Shown here: positions 8,317 through 15,183 of the stretch, one piece after another
Layout: each line of letters starts with the position of its first letter
Numbering within the stretch: the first letter of the stretch is position 1
DNA from: Acidimicrobiales bacterium
GTDB taxonomy: Bacteria; Actinomycetota; Acidimicrobiia; Acidimicrobiales; DASWMK01
DNA: 32,205 nt
Direction: 5' to 3'
Assembly: GCA_036399815.1 (NCBI GenBank)
Contig: DASWMK010000238.1
Location: forward strand, 1 to 32,205
Position numbers and translations under genes: made by a program
The notes under the pieces: model-generated
Databases searched by the model: none
What the model was told of the DNA's origin: nothing
What the model saw: the letters and a program-made list of their open reading frames with translations, nothing else

Positions 8317-9030
8317 TCAGCAGGACAGCTGCGAGGGAACGGCCTCGCCGGCCCCGCCGACCCGCCCGGCCGCGCCGTCCTGCCAGTAGCGGGTGTCGGC
8401 GCCGTCGCGGCTGTTCTCCGGGTGCCACCACGTCGTGCGCTGGTAGGCGCCGTCCCAGCTGAGCGAGAAGTGCACGTGCTGGAAGTGGCAGTCGTCGTAG
8501 CTGGCGTGCGGGTCGCAGTCCCTGGGCTTGAGCCCGGCGTCGGCGTCCCACGCCTGCCAGGTCTTGCCGTCGTGGATCAGGTACATGATCCCGAGCCGGC
8601 GGGCCATGGCGTCCTTGTTGCCGTACTCGTCGCGCTTCAGCAGCCAGGTGACGAAGTTCCTCGCCGCCCGCTTGCCGGCCTCGTCGGGGACACCCCAGTC
8701 GAAGGCCCGCCCCTCCTTGTGCTCGCTCACGCCGCCGGAGGAGCAGTCCCGGGAGATGCCCCAGTCGACCGTGCCCGGGTAGGTGGCGAGCAGCAGGTTC
8801 TTCAGCGCGACGGTGCCCGGCTTGGGGGTCGGGTCGCAGGTGTCCTGGCCGTCGTACGCCGCGTACGGGTCGATCCTCGGCCCGAACCGAGGCGGCCGGG
8901 GCGCCGCGCCGGCGAGGCCGCCGGAGGCCCCGAGGAACGTCGCGCCGAGCGCCGTCCCCGCGCCGAGCTGGAGGAACCGCCGGCGGTGCAGGCGGCCGCC
9001 ACCGCAGCCGCAGTCGTCTCGAATCGTCAC
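8317..9030 (-). CDS. Tat-exported D,D-peptidase/ARB-07466-like cell-wall protein
   Basis: The protein has 237 residues from GTG 9030, with GAGGGG five bases upstream. The N-terminus has a twin-arginine signal (HRRRFLQLGAGTALGATFLG), so it is folded before export. The mature part carries SEHKEGRAFDWGV around residue 102 and, near the C-terminus, HVHFSLSWDGAYQRTTWW. These blocks characterise the ARB-07466-like C-terminal domain related to M15-type peptidoglycan peptidases. The His and Asp of HKEGRAFDW and the His of HVH are the likely metal ligands. Several Cys suggest disulfides, in keeping with an exported protein. A peptidoglycan-cleaving or binding role is inferred from the family; no cofactor partner is adjacent. 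Confidence 0.78.
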   Translation of the reverse strand: MTIRDDCGCGGGRLHRRRFLQLGAGTALGATFLGASGGLAGAAPRPPRFGPRIDPYAAYDGQDTCDPTPKPGTVALKNLLLATYPGTVDWGISRDCSSGGVSEHKEGRAFDWGVPDEAGKRAARNFVTWLLKRDEYGNKDAMARRLGIMYLIHDGKTWQAWDADAGLKPRDCDPHASYDDCHFQHVHFSLSWDGAYQRTTWWHPENSRDGADTRYWQDGAAGRVGGAGEAVPSQLSC

Positions 9031-9118
9031 GTCACCCCTCCCTGGGCCCGCGCCACAGCGACCCTATCGGCTGCTCCCCGGGCCGACGTGAACCCTCCGG
9101 CGTGGTAGGCCGGTCGCG

Positions 9119-9523
9119 GTGGACGTCAGCGCGGCCCTGCTCTGCGACTTCGCGCAGGTGCGCGACCGGGTGCTGTTCGTCGTCGCCGGCGGGGTGACCC
9201 GCCTGTGGCGCCAGGAGCTGCCAGCGCCGATGAACGTGTTCGTGGCACTGCTCATCGAGCAGGAGCCGGTCGACCTCAGCCACGTCCACCGCCTGCGCGT
9301 CGTGGTCCTCGACCAGGACGGGACCGAGCTCGCCTCCGTCGACGGCGACTTCCAGGTCGACGCGGCCAGCCTGGAGCCCGGCGACACGGTGACGGTGCCG
9401 GCCGCCGTCGACCTCAGGGCCGTCGGGCTGCCGGGCTACGGCCCCTACGACGTGCGGATCTTCGTGGACGGCGAGCACCACCGCACCGTGCGCTTCCGGG
9501 TGGTGTCGACCGGCCCGACGTGA
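9119..9523 (+). CDS. Small conserved actinobacterial protein, DUF6941-like
   Basis: The protein has 134 residues with no signal peptide or membrane segment. It begins MDVSAALLCDFAQVRDRVLFVVAGGVTR, and the ...ALLCDxAxVxxxxLxVxGGGxxR pattern is what I associate with DUF6941. The rest is beta-rich with alternating polar and hydrophobic residues, ending in PGYGPYDVRIFVDGE, so a small beta-sandwich is likely. The GTG start at 9119 has no clear Shine-Dalgarno site. TAGGCC lies seven bases upstream, a poor match to the leaderless promoters elsewhere in the window. Its stop lies 3 bases from the stop of the convergent neighbour. Function unknown. Confidence 0.7.
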   Translation: MDVSAALLCDFAQVRDRVLFVVAGGVTRLWRQELPAPMNVFVALLIEQEPVDLSHVHRLRVVVLDQDGTELASVDGDFQVDAASLEPGDTVTVPAAVDLRAVGLPGYGPYDVRIFVDGEHHRTVRFRVVSTGPT

Positions 9524-9526
9524 CGA

Positions 9527-10090
9527 TCAGGCCTCGTCGAGCCAGGCCGGCGCCCGCTCGAGGAGGTACTGGCTGACGGCGAGGCAGCGGTCGAGCGTGT
9601 CGCACAGCTGCTCCTGGCCGAGGTACACCTTCGACAGCGACACGGCGATGCGCCCGACGATCGTGAGGCTGCGCTCGGGCGCGTCGGTGACGCTGGCGAA
9701 CGAGTCGATGGCCGACACCTCGAGGGGCAGCTCCGGCCCGCCCACGCCGGCCAGGTCGGTCGCCAGCACGAGGAGGTCGGGCCCCTTCGGCAGGGGCGGC
9801 AGCACCCAGGTGAAGATCAGCGGGAAGTGGTGCTCGTCCGGGGGCTCCTCGGGCTCCTCGAGGGCCATCACCACGTCCTCGAAGCTGAGCAGGGCGCGGG
9901 GGTCGACGTCGAGCGCGAGGTGGAGGTCGAGCGGGCCGCCGCACGCCTCCTCGGGGTGCAGGTCGACCTCCCAGGACTGGCGCAGCGAGTAGGTCTCGAC
10001 GAAGTGGCGCTCGTCGTGGACGTGGAAGCCGTGGTCGACGGCGTGGTCCTTCAGGTCGGCGACGAAGCCGGCGACGTCCAGGACGGCCAT
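9527..10090 (-). CDS. Conserved protein of unknown function, 187 residues
   Basis: From ATG 10090, with a GGGGG run close upstream, this is an acidic soluble protein. It has a helical start (VLDVAGFVADLKDHAVDHGF), then strand-like stretches (SWEVDLHPEEACGGPLDLHL, FPLIFTWVLPPLPKGPDLLV) and a helical end (LCDTLDRCLAVSQYLLERAP). There is no signal peptide, membrane segment or familiar catalytic motif. It converges on the DUF6941-like gene with only 3 bases between the stops. Codon use matches its neighbours, so it looks like a resident gene. I do not recognise the family. Confidence 0.7.
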   Translation of the reverse strand: MAVLDVAGFVADLKDHAVDHGFHVHDERHFVETYSLRQSWEVDLHPEEACGGPLDLHLALDVDPRALLSFEDVVMALEEPEEPPDEHHFPLIFTWVLPPLPKGPDLLVLATDLAGVGGPELPLEVSAIDSFASVTDAPERSLTIVGRIAVSLSKVYLGQEQLCDTLDRCLAVSQYLLERAPAWLDEA

Positions 10091-10171
10091 GGGCCCCCAG
10101 CCTGCCAGGTCCGGGCGGCGGCCAGCGAGGAGTGGCCTCACCCCCCAGCGGGCCGGGCGCGGGGCGGCCGG

Positions 10172-10186
10172 TAGGGTGCCGGCGTG
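10172..10186 (+). promoter_or_regulatory. Leaderless promoter element of the IMPase-like gene
   Basis: TAGGGT (10172-10177) is a TANNNT -10, and the GTG start follows after exactly 6 bases. There is no room for a Shine-Dalgarno sequence after the expected +1, so the transcript should begin at or next to the start codon. Confidence 0.5.
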
Positions 10187-10930
10187 GACGACCCGGCCCT
10201 GCTCGACGTGCTGCGGGAGGCGGCGCGGGCCGTGCGCCGGGCGCTCGACGACCTGTCCGACTGGGGCCCGTCGGGCGCCCGGCCCGACCAGTACGCGTCC
10301 GACGTCGTGGCCGACGCCGCCGTCCTGTCCGTGCTCGACGCGGCCGGCCTCGCCGTGCTCAGCGAGGAGACCGGCCTGCACGGCGACGGGCGGGACGTCG
10401 TCGTCGTCGTCGACCCCGTCGACGGGTCCACCAACGCGGCCGCCGGCGTGCCGTGGTTCGCCACCAGCCTGTGCGCGGTCGACGCCGACGGGCCGCGGGT
10501 GGCCGTCGTCCAGGACCACGCGTCCGGGGTGCGGTTCGAGGCCGTGCGGGGCGGCGGGGCGTGGCGGGACGGCGCGCCCGTCCAGCCGTCCGACCGGCGG
10601 CGGCTGGAGGGCGCCTTCCTCGCCGTGACCGGGTGGCCGCCCCAGCACCTCGGCTGGTCGCAGTTCCGCTCGCTCGGCGCGCTGGCGCTCGACCTGTGCG
10701 CGGTCGCGTCCGGGGTGTTCGACGCCTACGTCGACTTCAGCCACGACGGCCACGGACCCTGGGACTGGCTGGCCGGGCTGCTGGTGTGCTCCGAGGCCGG
10801 GGCCGGCGTGGCCGATGCGTTCGGGCGGGAGCTGGTCGTCGTCGACCACGCCGCCCGGCGCACGCTCGTGGCGGGGGCGACGCGGGACGTGCTGGAGGAG
10901 GCGCTCGCCGCCCGCCGCTCGGTGGCGTGA
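10184..10930 (+). CDS. Inositol-monophosphatase-family phosphatase
   Basis: The protein has 248 residues. The Mg-binding signatures are present: LSEETG (around residues 63-68), DPVDGSTN (around 79-86, matching DPIDGTxN) and the C-terminal GPWDWLAGLLVCSEAGAG (around 192-209, matching the WDxAAGxxIxxEAG block). These supply the ligands for the lithium-sensitive phosphatase mechanism. Substrates in the family include inositol-1-phosphate, 3'-phosphoadenosine 5'-phosphate and fructose-1,6-bisphosphate, and the sequence does not decide among them. In an actinobacterium, mycothiol and inositol-lipid synthesis are plausible users. The Nudix gene starts inside its stop codon (GTGA), so the two are coupled. 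Confidence 0.88.
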   Translation: MDDPALLDVLREAARAVRRALDDLSDWGPSGARPDQYASDVVADAAVLSVLDAAGLAVLSEETGLHGDGRDVVVVVDPVDGSTNAAAGVPWFATSLCAVDADGPRVAVVQDHASGVRFEAVRGGGAWRDGAPVQPSDRRRLEGAFLAVTGWPPQHLGWSQFRSLGALALDLCAVASGVFDAYVDFSHDGHGPWDWLAGLLVCSEAGAGVADAFGRELVVVDHAARRTLVAGATRDVLEEALAARRSVA

Positions 10931-11427
10931 CCGCCCGCGACCGCGCCCACGGCGCCCTCCTCGGCGTGTACCGCCGCCTCCCCGTGCAGGGGCGGCGGCT
11001 GGTCGTCCGCCGGCTCGCCCCCACCTACACGGTCGGGGCCGTGTGCGCCATCGAGCGGGGCGACGGCCGCATCCTGCTCGTGCGCCTCGCCTACCGGCAC
11101 CGGTGGGGGATGCCGGGCGGCCTGCTGAAGCGGGGCGAGACCCCGGCCGACGCCGCCCGCCGCGAGGTGCACGAGGAGGTCGGCTTCGACGTCGACCTCG
11201 TCGGCGAGCCGGCCGTCGTGGTCGACCCCCTGCCCCGCCGGGTCGACGTGGTGTTCATGGCCCGGCCCGTCGACGGCACCGACCTCGACGGCGTCGCCCC
11301 CCGCTCCCCGGAGATCCTCGACGCCCGCTGGTTCCGCCTCGACCACCTGCCCGAGCTCCAGCACGAGACGGCCCAGGCGCTCGTCGCCGTCGGCCGCCGG
11401 GTGGCACCACCCTTGGCCGGCGCTTAG
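10927..11427 (+). CDS. Nudix hydrolase
   Basis: The protein has 166 residues from GTG 10927, which overlaps the preceding TGA by four bases. The complete Nudix box is visible around residues 64-86: GLLKRGETPADAARREVHEEVGF, fitting GX5EX7REUXEEXGU. The first part (VGAVCAIERGDGRILLVRLAYRHRWGMPGG) is the standard Nudix strand-loop leading to the box. Substrates are nucleoside diphosphates linked to another group. The partner phosphatase upstream suggests joint clearing of a phosphorylated metabolite, but this is inference from coupling only. Length and fold are normal for a single-domain member. Confidence 0.92.
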   Translation: MTARDRAHGALLGVYRRLPVQGRRLVVRRLAPTYTVGAVCAIERGDGRILLVRLAYRHRWGMPGGLLKRGETPADAARREVHEEVGFDVDLVGEPAVVVDPLPRRVDVVFMARPVDGTDLDGVAPRSPEILDARWFRLDHLPELQHETAQALVAVGRRVAPPLAGA

Positions 11428-11450
11428 TCCGCGCTTGTGGTCCCCGGTCG

Positions 11451-11501
11451 TACGGTGCCGAACAACGGATCGGCCCAGGGTGGGTCGCCGAGGGAGGAAC
11501 C
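11451..11501 (+). promoter_or_regulatory. Promoter -10 and leader of the 11502 secreted-protein gene
   Basis: TACGGT (11451-11456) is a TANNNT -10. A leader of about 40 bases follows and ends in a strong AGGGAGGA ribosome binding site five bases before the ATG. No recognisable -35 is seen. Confidence 0.4.
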
Positions 11502-12368
11502 ATGCGATCGTCCGCTACCGCCAGGGCAGTGGCCGGCATGCTGGCCGTGCTGCTGCTGGCCACCGGCGTGCTCGCCGGCGCGACGCCGTCGGGGGCGGCG
11601 ACCGCGTCGTCCGACGGCAACACCCCGCCGTTCGACTTCACCGACCGCTTCTACAAGGCCAACGGCGTCAACCCCAGCCGGATCCTCGGCCGGGTCACCG
11701 GCAGCGACGGCATCTCGGTCGTCGACCAGGCCCCCGACCGCAACCACCGCAACGTCCGGGTCACCCTGACGATCCCGACCTACGACCACTCCGGCAACCT
11801 CTACTTCTGGGTGCCGACCGGGTCGCTCAACGGCAACGGCTTCACCCGCGACGCCGCCGGCCAGGAGGCCCGCGCCCTCGCCGAGTCGTCGGCCATCTAC
11901 CTGTTCCCGAAGACCGGCGGCGACCCGCTCAGCCTGGACAAGCGCCAGGAGGACGTCGTCGACCTCCGCAACGGCTACTTCTCGAACAACCCGCTCGGCC
12001 TCTGGGTGAACGTGTTCGTCAACTGGACGCCCAAGGCGTTCGACACGGCCGAGGGCCGTGCGACCCTGGCCGACCTCGCCGACCGCAACGGCCTCGCCGC
12101 CGACGGCACGCCGGTCATCCGCACCGCCTCCGAGATCGACTCGCTGACGGCCGCCGGCCTGGTCACCCAGCGCCGTCGTCCGGCCAACGGCTCGGCCGGC
12201 CCCCGCTACACGATCTGCCCGGTGATCGAGGACCCGCGGGACGGCGCCATCGCCCCCGACGCCTTCCTCGTCCCCGTGCGGCTCGCCGACGGCTCGGTCC
12301 TGCCGGCCTCGCAGGAGTTCGTCCGGAACTTCGAGTCGCTCCAGGCGACCGGCGACTGGGCCGACTGA
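11502..12368 (+). CDS. Secreted protein of unknown function
   Basis: The protein has 288 residues. A Sec signal peptide (MRSSATARAVAGMLAVLLLATGVLAG, cleavage near GAATA around residue 34) leads to a soluble mature chain. Its blocks are FDFTDRFYKANGVNPSRILGR, NVRVTLTIPTYDHSGNLYFW and GLWVNVFVNWTPKAFDTAEG. Two Tyr/Trp-rich beta regions are followed by a helical segment with a regular Asp/Ala/Leu pattern. There is only one Cys in the mature part and no protease, glycosidase or lipoprotein motif. It has its own leader with a strong AGGGAGGA site and is followed by two stem-loops, so it is a monocistronic gene. Family not recognised. Confidence 0.82.
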   Translation: MRSSATARAVAGMLAVLLLATGVLAGATPSGAATASSDGNTPPFDFTDRFYKANGVNPSRILGRVTGSDGISVVDQAPDRNHRNVRVTLTIPTYDHSGNLYFWVPTGSLNGNGFTRDAAGQEARALAESSAIYLFPKTGGDPLSLDKRQEDVVDLRNGYFSNNPLGLWVNVFVNWTPKAFDTAEGRATLADLADRNGLAADGTPVIRTASEIDSLTAAGLVTQRRRPANGSAGPRYTICPVIEDPRDGAIAPDAFLVPVRLADGSVLPASQEFVRNFESLQATGDWAD

Positions 12369-12381
12369 CCGGCACCCCGAG

Positions 12382-12419
12382 TTCTCCCGGCCGGAAGCGC
12401 CCTCCCGGCCGGGGGAGAA
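12382..12419 (+). terminator. First stem-loop after the secreted-protein gene
   Basis: The arms 12382-12394 (TTCTCCCGGCCGG) and 12405-12419 (CCGGCCGGGGGAGAA) pair with a two-base bulge around a 10-base loop. There is no T tract after it, so it probably works together with the following hairpin. Confidence 0.5.
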
Positions 12420-12464
12420 GGCCCGGCGGCCCGCCTCGTGCGGCCGCCGGGCCGCTCTGCTTTT
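12420..12464 (+). terminator. Rho-independent terminator
   Basis: A perfect 12-base inverted repeat, GGCCCGGCGGCC (12420-12431) and GGCCGCCGGGCC (12442-12453), flanks a 10-base loop. It is followed by GCTCTGCTTTT. It closes the 11502 transcription unit and isolates the tRNA gene 29 bases downstream. Confidence 0.8.
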
Positions 12465-12492
12465 CGGGGGACTACCCTCGTCCTCCCTCCGG

Positions 12493-12566
12493 GGGCGCTT
12501 AGCTCAGGTGGTCAGAGCTCGTCGCTTACAACGACGCGGTCGGGGGTTCGAGTCCCTCAGCGCCCA
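12493..12566 (+). tRNA. tRNA-Val (anticodon TAC)
   Basis: The 74 bases fold as a full cloverleaf. The acceptor stem is GGGCGCT with AGCGCCC, the D stem GCTC/GAGC, and the anticodon stem CGTCG/CGACG around loop CTTACAA, which gives anticodon TAC and so valine. The T arm is GGGGG TTCGAGT CCCTC. The discriminator is A at 12566, followed by CCG, so the terminal CCA is not fully encoded. The gene is preceded by a terminator. The DNA directly after it changes composition, as at a tRNA used for integration. Confidence 0.95.
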
Positions 12567-12830
12567 CCGCCCACCGCCGTTGTTCTGCTGCGTAGTCCGG
12601 CTCCGATGCAAGAGGAACCTGACACGCCGTCCTCCCTTACGGGCGAGAGCAGGATTGTCCGTGACCGCCGGGAGCAACCACGGTCCGCTCTCATCGCACC
12701 GGCGGTGGTCGAAGCCTGCGCTGGCGGAAGGGCGGAGTTCTCGTCGCGACGAGACGCCGGACTGGCGGCACGAACGAACAGAGCGGCCGGCGCCTCGACG
12801 GTCATCCACGTGTGCGACGCGTATGTCCTC

Positions 12831-12845
12831 GATAATTGTTCGATG
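12831..12845 (+). promoter_or_regulatory. Possible leaderless promoter of the island gene
   Basis: GATAAT (12831-12836), five of six to TATAAT, lies 6 bases before ATG 12843. The same spacing is seen at other leaderless starts in this window. No clear -35 is seen. Confidence 0.4.
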
Positions 12846-13829
12846 GTCGCTCGTCTCTGGCGTCTGTGTCGCTCTTCCTCGGCAGGGCCGCTGCGCGACC
12901 TGAGGGACGCCGGCGAGCGTATAACTGACTTGCGCGACCACCTTGATCTAACTTATCGGCTACTGGATGATACACGTACGTGGCGCGAGCGCGTTGTCCA
13001 TAAGTTCGCGCTTGGCGATGTTGATCACGTTCAGGCCTCAACGACCTACCAGCTTCGCCTGCCCGCCGACGTAGTAGAAGGCTTTGCTCCGGAAGCGGGG
13101 CGAGGTGCAGTTCGGCTCCTCCTACCCTTGACCGTCCGTCCAAAGCAACTCTTGTTAGGGCTCGACTTCTCAGGACCCATACGAGGCGAGTGTTCCCTTC
13201 TACTGCGCGAGCAGATCGCGTCCATCCAGGCGGGGTACGTCAGCCGCCAACTAGAGAAGGGGTCGGGTGGAGCCCCGGAGCTTGAAGCCGCATGGTACGG
13301 CATCTCCGCTTTTACTGTCGACGCCTGGCGCCACCATCTTGCTTTGCAACAGCGAATGCTTCGCGCCTGTGTCACACAGAAAGAGCGGGCGCTTGTAAAC
13401 TACCTGAACTCTGATCTTGATCTAGGGATCGCGCGAACCGATGTCCAACGGTGGATTGACAAGCTGCGAGGTCCGGAGCAGCTCCTTGTTGCCGCCCTTG
13501 AGGAAGGTGAAGATCCAGATTCACCCGCTGAGTTACTCTTGTTGGCGATTCCATTTATGCCATACCGACCAGCGAGCACCGCGGCGATTGACCGATTGGT
13601 CGACGACTTCGTTCGGTGCGTCGGTCGGATGACGCAAGAAGAACGCGCCTTAGTCGCCGAGTATGGCCGCCGATGGGAGGTATTGGTGGATGTGGTGACC
13701 GGTCGAGGAACCAGTCTCGATTACTATGCGGGATCAGCGACCATGGACTGGGTCGCCCTCACCTGTTTGGCAGGAAACGATCGCCTTCGGCGACGCGAGA
13801 ACAACTCACATCGAGATACGAGTCATTGA
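12843..13829 (+). CDS. Island protein, N-terminal part of a probably frameshifted membrane protein
   Basis: The frame has 328 codons from ATG 12843, chosen for its position 6 bases after GATAAT and because the protein-like pattern starts soon after it (in-frame ATG 12605 is possible). Residues about 35-120 hold LRDAGERITDLRDHLDLTYRL, then strand-rich STTYQLRLPADVV and VRLLLPLTVRPKQLLLGLDFSGP, followed by helical segments. This resembles large actinobacterial membrane-anchored proteins in which such a region is followed by a beta domain and C-terminal membrane segments. Those later parts are present here, but in the +1 frame of the next entry. The last 15 or so residues (RRRENNSHRDTSH) look like out-of-frame sequence. 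Function unknown. Confidence 0.6.
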   Translation: MVARLWRLCRSSSAGPLRDLRDAGERITDLRDHLDLTYRLLDDTRTWRERVVHKFALGDVDHVQASTTYQLRLPADVVEGFAPEAGRGAVRLLLPLTVRPKQLLLGLDFSGPIRGECSLLLREQIASIQAGYVSRQLEKGSGGAPELEAAWYGISAFTVDAWRHHLALQQRMLRACVTQKERALVNYLNSDLDLGIARTDVQRWIDKLRGPEQLLVAALEEGEDPDSPAELLLLAIPFMPYRPASTAAIDRLVDDFVRCVGRMTQEERALVAEYGRRWEVLVDVVTGRGTSLDYYAGSATMDWVALTCLAGNDRLRRRENNSHRDTSH

Positions 13830-14331
13830 CCGGGCCGTCGTTTTGGACCCACCGCAGTTATTCAGTGTTTCCGGCGGCCGCGTCGACGTGAGCGCAGACG
13901 CCATACGCGCAGCAGAAGACTTTGTCACGGTATATGCCTCGGACGCAGATCGGCCGTACCTGGTCGAAATCCGAACGACGGCTCGTGTTCGCCTCTCACA
14001 ACTTCTGCTAGTGTGGTGGTTGCTTGGACTGATTGCTGTTGCGGGTGGGGTCGCACTCGCGCTGCCCGAGGATCAGAACCTGATCGATGCGCTCGCCTTG
14101 CTCACTTTTCCGCTCACGCTTGCAGGCGCCGTCGTCCTAGCGCGCGAAACTAGCGGGCTAGCGGAGCGGTTGCTGTGGCGATGGCGCGTCTGCCTTATCG
14201 TAGCGATCGCCGTGTTGTGGGTGATTACGGTCGGAAAGGTTACTCTGAACGCCAACGTGCCATGGGCGGAAGACGCTTGGAAGCACGTAAGGGCGCTCGC
14301 CGATGACGGCCTGACCGCCCTAGGATTCTAG
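13726..14331 (+). CDS. Island membrane protein, C-terminal part in the +1 frame
   Basis: The frame has 201 codons and overlaps the preceding one by 104 bases. From about residue 26 it becomes protein-like: THIEIRVIDRAVVLDPPQLF and RPYLVEIRTTARVRL are beta strands. Three membrane segments follow (LSQLLLVWWLLGLIAVAGG, DALALLTFPLTLAGAVVLA, CLIVAIAVLWVITVGKV). ATG 13726 has no good ribosome binding site, and its first residues (MRDQRPWTGSPSPVW) look unnatural. The simplest reading is one ancestral gene 12843-14331 in which an extra base between about 13770 and 13805 split the frame. A separate coupled protein is possible. Function unknown. Confidence 0.55.
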   Translation: MRDQRPWTGSPSPVWQETIAFGDARTTHIEIRVIDRAVVLDPPQLFSVSGGRVDVSADAIRAAEDFVTVYASDADRPYLVEIRTTARVRLSQLLLVWWLLGLIAVAGGVALALPEDQNLIDALALLTFPLTLAGAVVLARETSGLAERLLWRWRVCLIVAIAVLWVITVGKVTLNANVPWAEDAWKHVRALADDGLTALGF

Positions 14332-14343
14332 CGAGGAGGCATA

Positions 14344-14514
14344 GTGGCGAAGAACGGAGCGAAGGGCGGAGGACGGACCGGCGCGGTCACGCAACGGTCG
14401 CAGGTGAAGAATCCACGGACCGGACTGTGGACGAAGCGGGACAGCTCTACTGGCCGTTTCACGCAAACGAAAAAGAGCGGTGGCGCCTTCAAGGGTGTGC
14501 GCCGCGAGAAGTAA
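14344..14514 (+). CDS. Small basic protein, 56 residues
   Basis: A strong GAGGAGG six bases before GTG 14344 and only 12 bases after the preceding stop mark this as a real gene, despite its length. The product begins MAKNGAKGGGRTGAVTQRSQ, continues with VKNPRTGLWTKRDSSTGRF and ends GGAFKGVRREK. It is very basic, Gly-rich and has no hydrophobic segment. The SQVKNPxTGLWTKRDxxTGRF...KSGGxFKGVRREK pattern is one I have seen in short orphan proteins across bacteria, which supports coding, though I know of no function. Nucleic-acid binding is a guess from charge. It shares the island's codon use and is probably co-transcribed with the membrane gene. Confidence 0.82.
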   Translation: MAKNGAKGGGRTGAVTQRSQVKNPRTGLWTKRDSSTGRFTQTKKSGGAFKGVRREK

Positions 14515-14535
14515 GCGGAGGATCCGCCCGGGCGC

Positions 14536-15183
14536 TCAATCCCGGCCCTGCCAGGTGGCCACGCACACCTCGTTGCCCTCGGGGTCGGCGAGGAGCCACG
14601 AAGCGGGGGCGTGGGCGTCGCTGACCATCCGGCCGCCGGCCGCGAGCGCGGCGGCGATGCGGGCCTGGGCCTGGTCGTGGGGCACGAACACGTCGAAGTG
14701 GATGCGGTTGCGCTGCGGGCGGGGCGCGTCCATCTGCTGGAACCAGATCGGCGGGCCCTGCCGGTGGGGGTCGACCACGTCCTCGTCGCCCCACTCCTCG
14801 TAGGCCAGCACGGCCGCCCAGAACCGCCGCACCGACGGGATGTCCATGGCGTCGATGGCCGTCTGCACGTCCTGCACGGCGGCCGGGTCGGCGGTGGCGC
14901 CGGCCTCGCCGGCCGCGGCGGAGATGCGCCGGGCGAGGTCGACGTAGCGGGCGTCCAGGCCGTGCTCGGTGCCGGGCAGGCGGACGGTGACGCCGTCGGC
15001 CCGCAGGTCCACGGCCGGGTCGCAGCCCGCCTCCCGCGCCGCCTCGGCGACGGCCCGCACGAGGTCGGCACCGGCGGTGAGCGAGCCGGCCGTGAAGTGG
15101 GCGCCGACGCCGGCCCCGAGCACCCGCCAGTCGTCGATGCCGTCGGACGCGTGGAACTGGGATGGCGAGATCCATTCGGGCAT
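14536..15183 (-). CDS. PCD-like/VOC fusion protein
   Basis: The protein has 215 residues from ATG 15183. Residues about 1-95 (MPEWISPSQFHASDGIDDWR ... GLDARYVDLARRISAAAGEA) follow the pterin-4a-carbinolamine dehydratase-like helix-sheet pattern. They lack a clear HH(P) catalytic pair (GCDPAVDLRADGVTVRLPG sits in its place). Residues about 110-215 are a VOC/glyoxalase module (MDIPSVRRFWAAVLAYEEWG, then NRIHFDVFVPHDQAQARIAA and a terminal WLLADPEGNEVCVATW), the arrangement of small-molecule-binding VOC proteins. The substrate is unknown. It is expressed from a divergent, probably leaderless promoter shared with the DUF523 gene. TACCGT ends 6 bases before the ATG. Confidence 0.82.
   Translation of the reverse strand: MPEWISPSQFHASDGIDDWRVLGAGVGAHFTAGSLTAGADLVRAVAEAAREAGCDPAVDLRADGVTVRLPGTEHGLDARYVDLARRISAAAGEAGATADPAAVQDVQTAIDAMDIPSVRRFWAAVLAYEEWGDEDVVDPHRQGPPIWFQQMDAPRPQRNRIHFDVFVPHDQAQARIAAALAAGGRMVSDAHAPASWLLADPEGNEVCVATWQGRD

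Larger units (their letters stand above)
12567..14515 (+). other. Lower-GC accessory island next to the tRNA
   Basis: From just after the tRNA to the end of the 56-residue protein, codon use changes visibly. TTG, CTT, TTA, ATA, CTA, AAT and GTA codons, nearly absent elsewhere, are common here, and the sequence is plainly less GC-rich. It returns abruptly to host style at the VOC gene (14536). No integrase, transposase or repeated tRNA 3' end is visible, so the island may be an old or degraded insertion. The first 276 bases (12567-12842) have open frames but no supported gene. Confidence 0.6.

Noticed and set aside
8082-8462. Plus-strand frame of 126 codons after the propeller gene
   Set aside because: It overlaps the Tat-protein gene antisense, is Pro/Arg-rich and lacks motifs.
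12605-12842. Longer N-terminus of the island protein from ATG 12605
   Set aside because: The added 79 residues are low-complexity and lack conserved-looking pattern. ATG 12843 has a promoter-like element at leaderless spacing. The longer form cannot be fully excluded.
13726-13829. Programmed -1 frameshift in the island gene
   Set aside because: The second part is in the +1 frame and no slippery heptamer is present, so standard -1 recoding does not fit.
14530-14536. GGGCGCT at the right end of the island, identical to the first seven bases of tRNA-Val
   Set aside because: Only 7 bases and overlapping the VOC stop region. An attachment site would need a longer direct repeat of the tRNA 3' end, which is absent.
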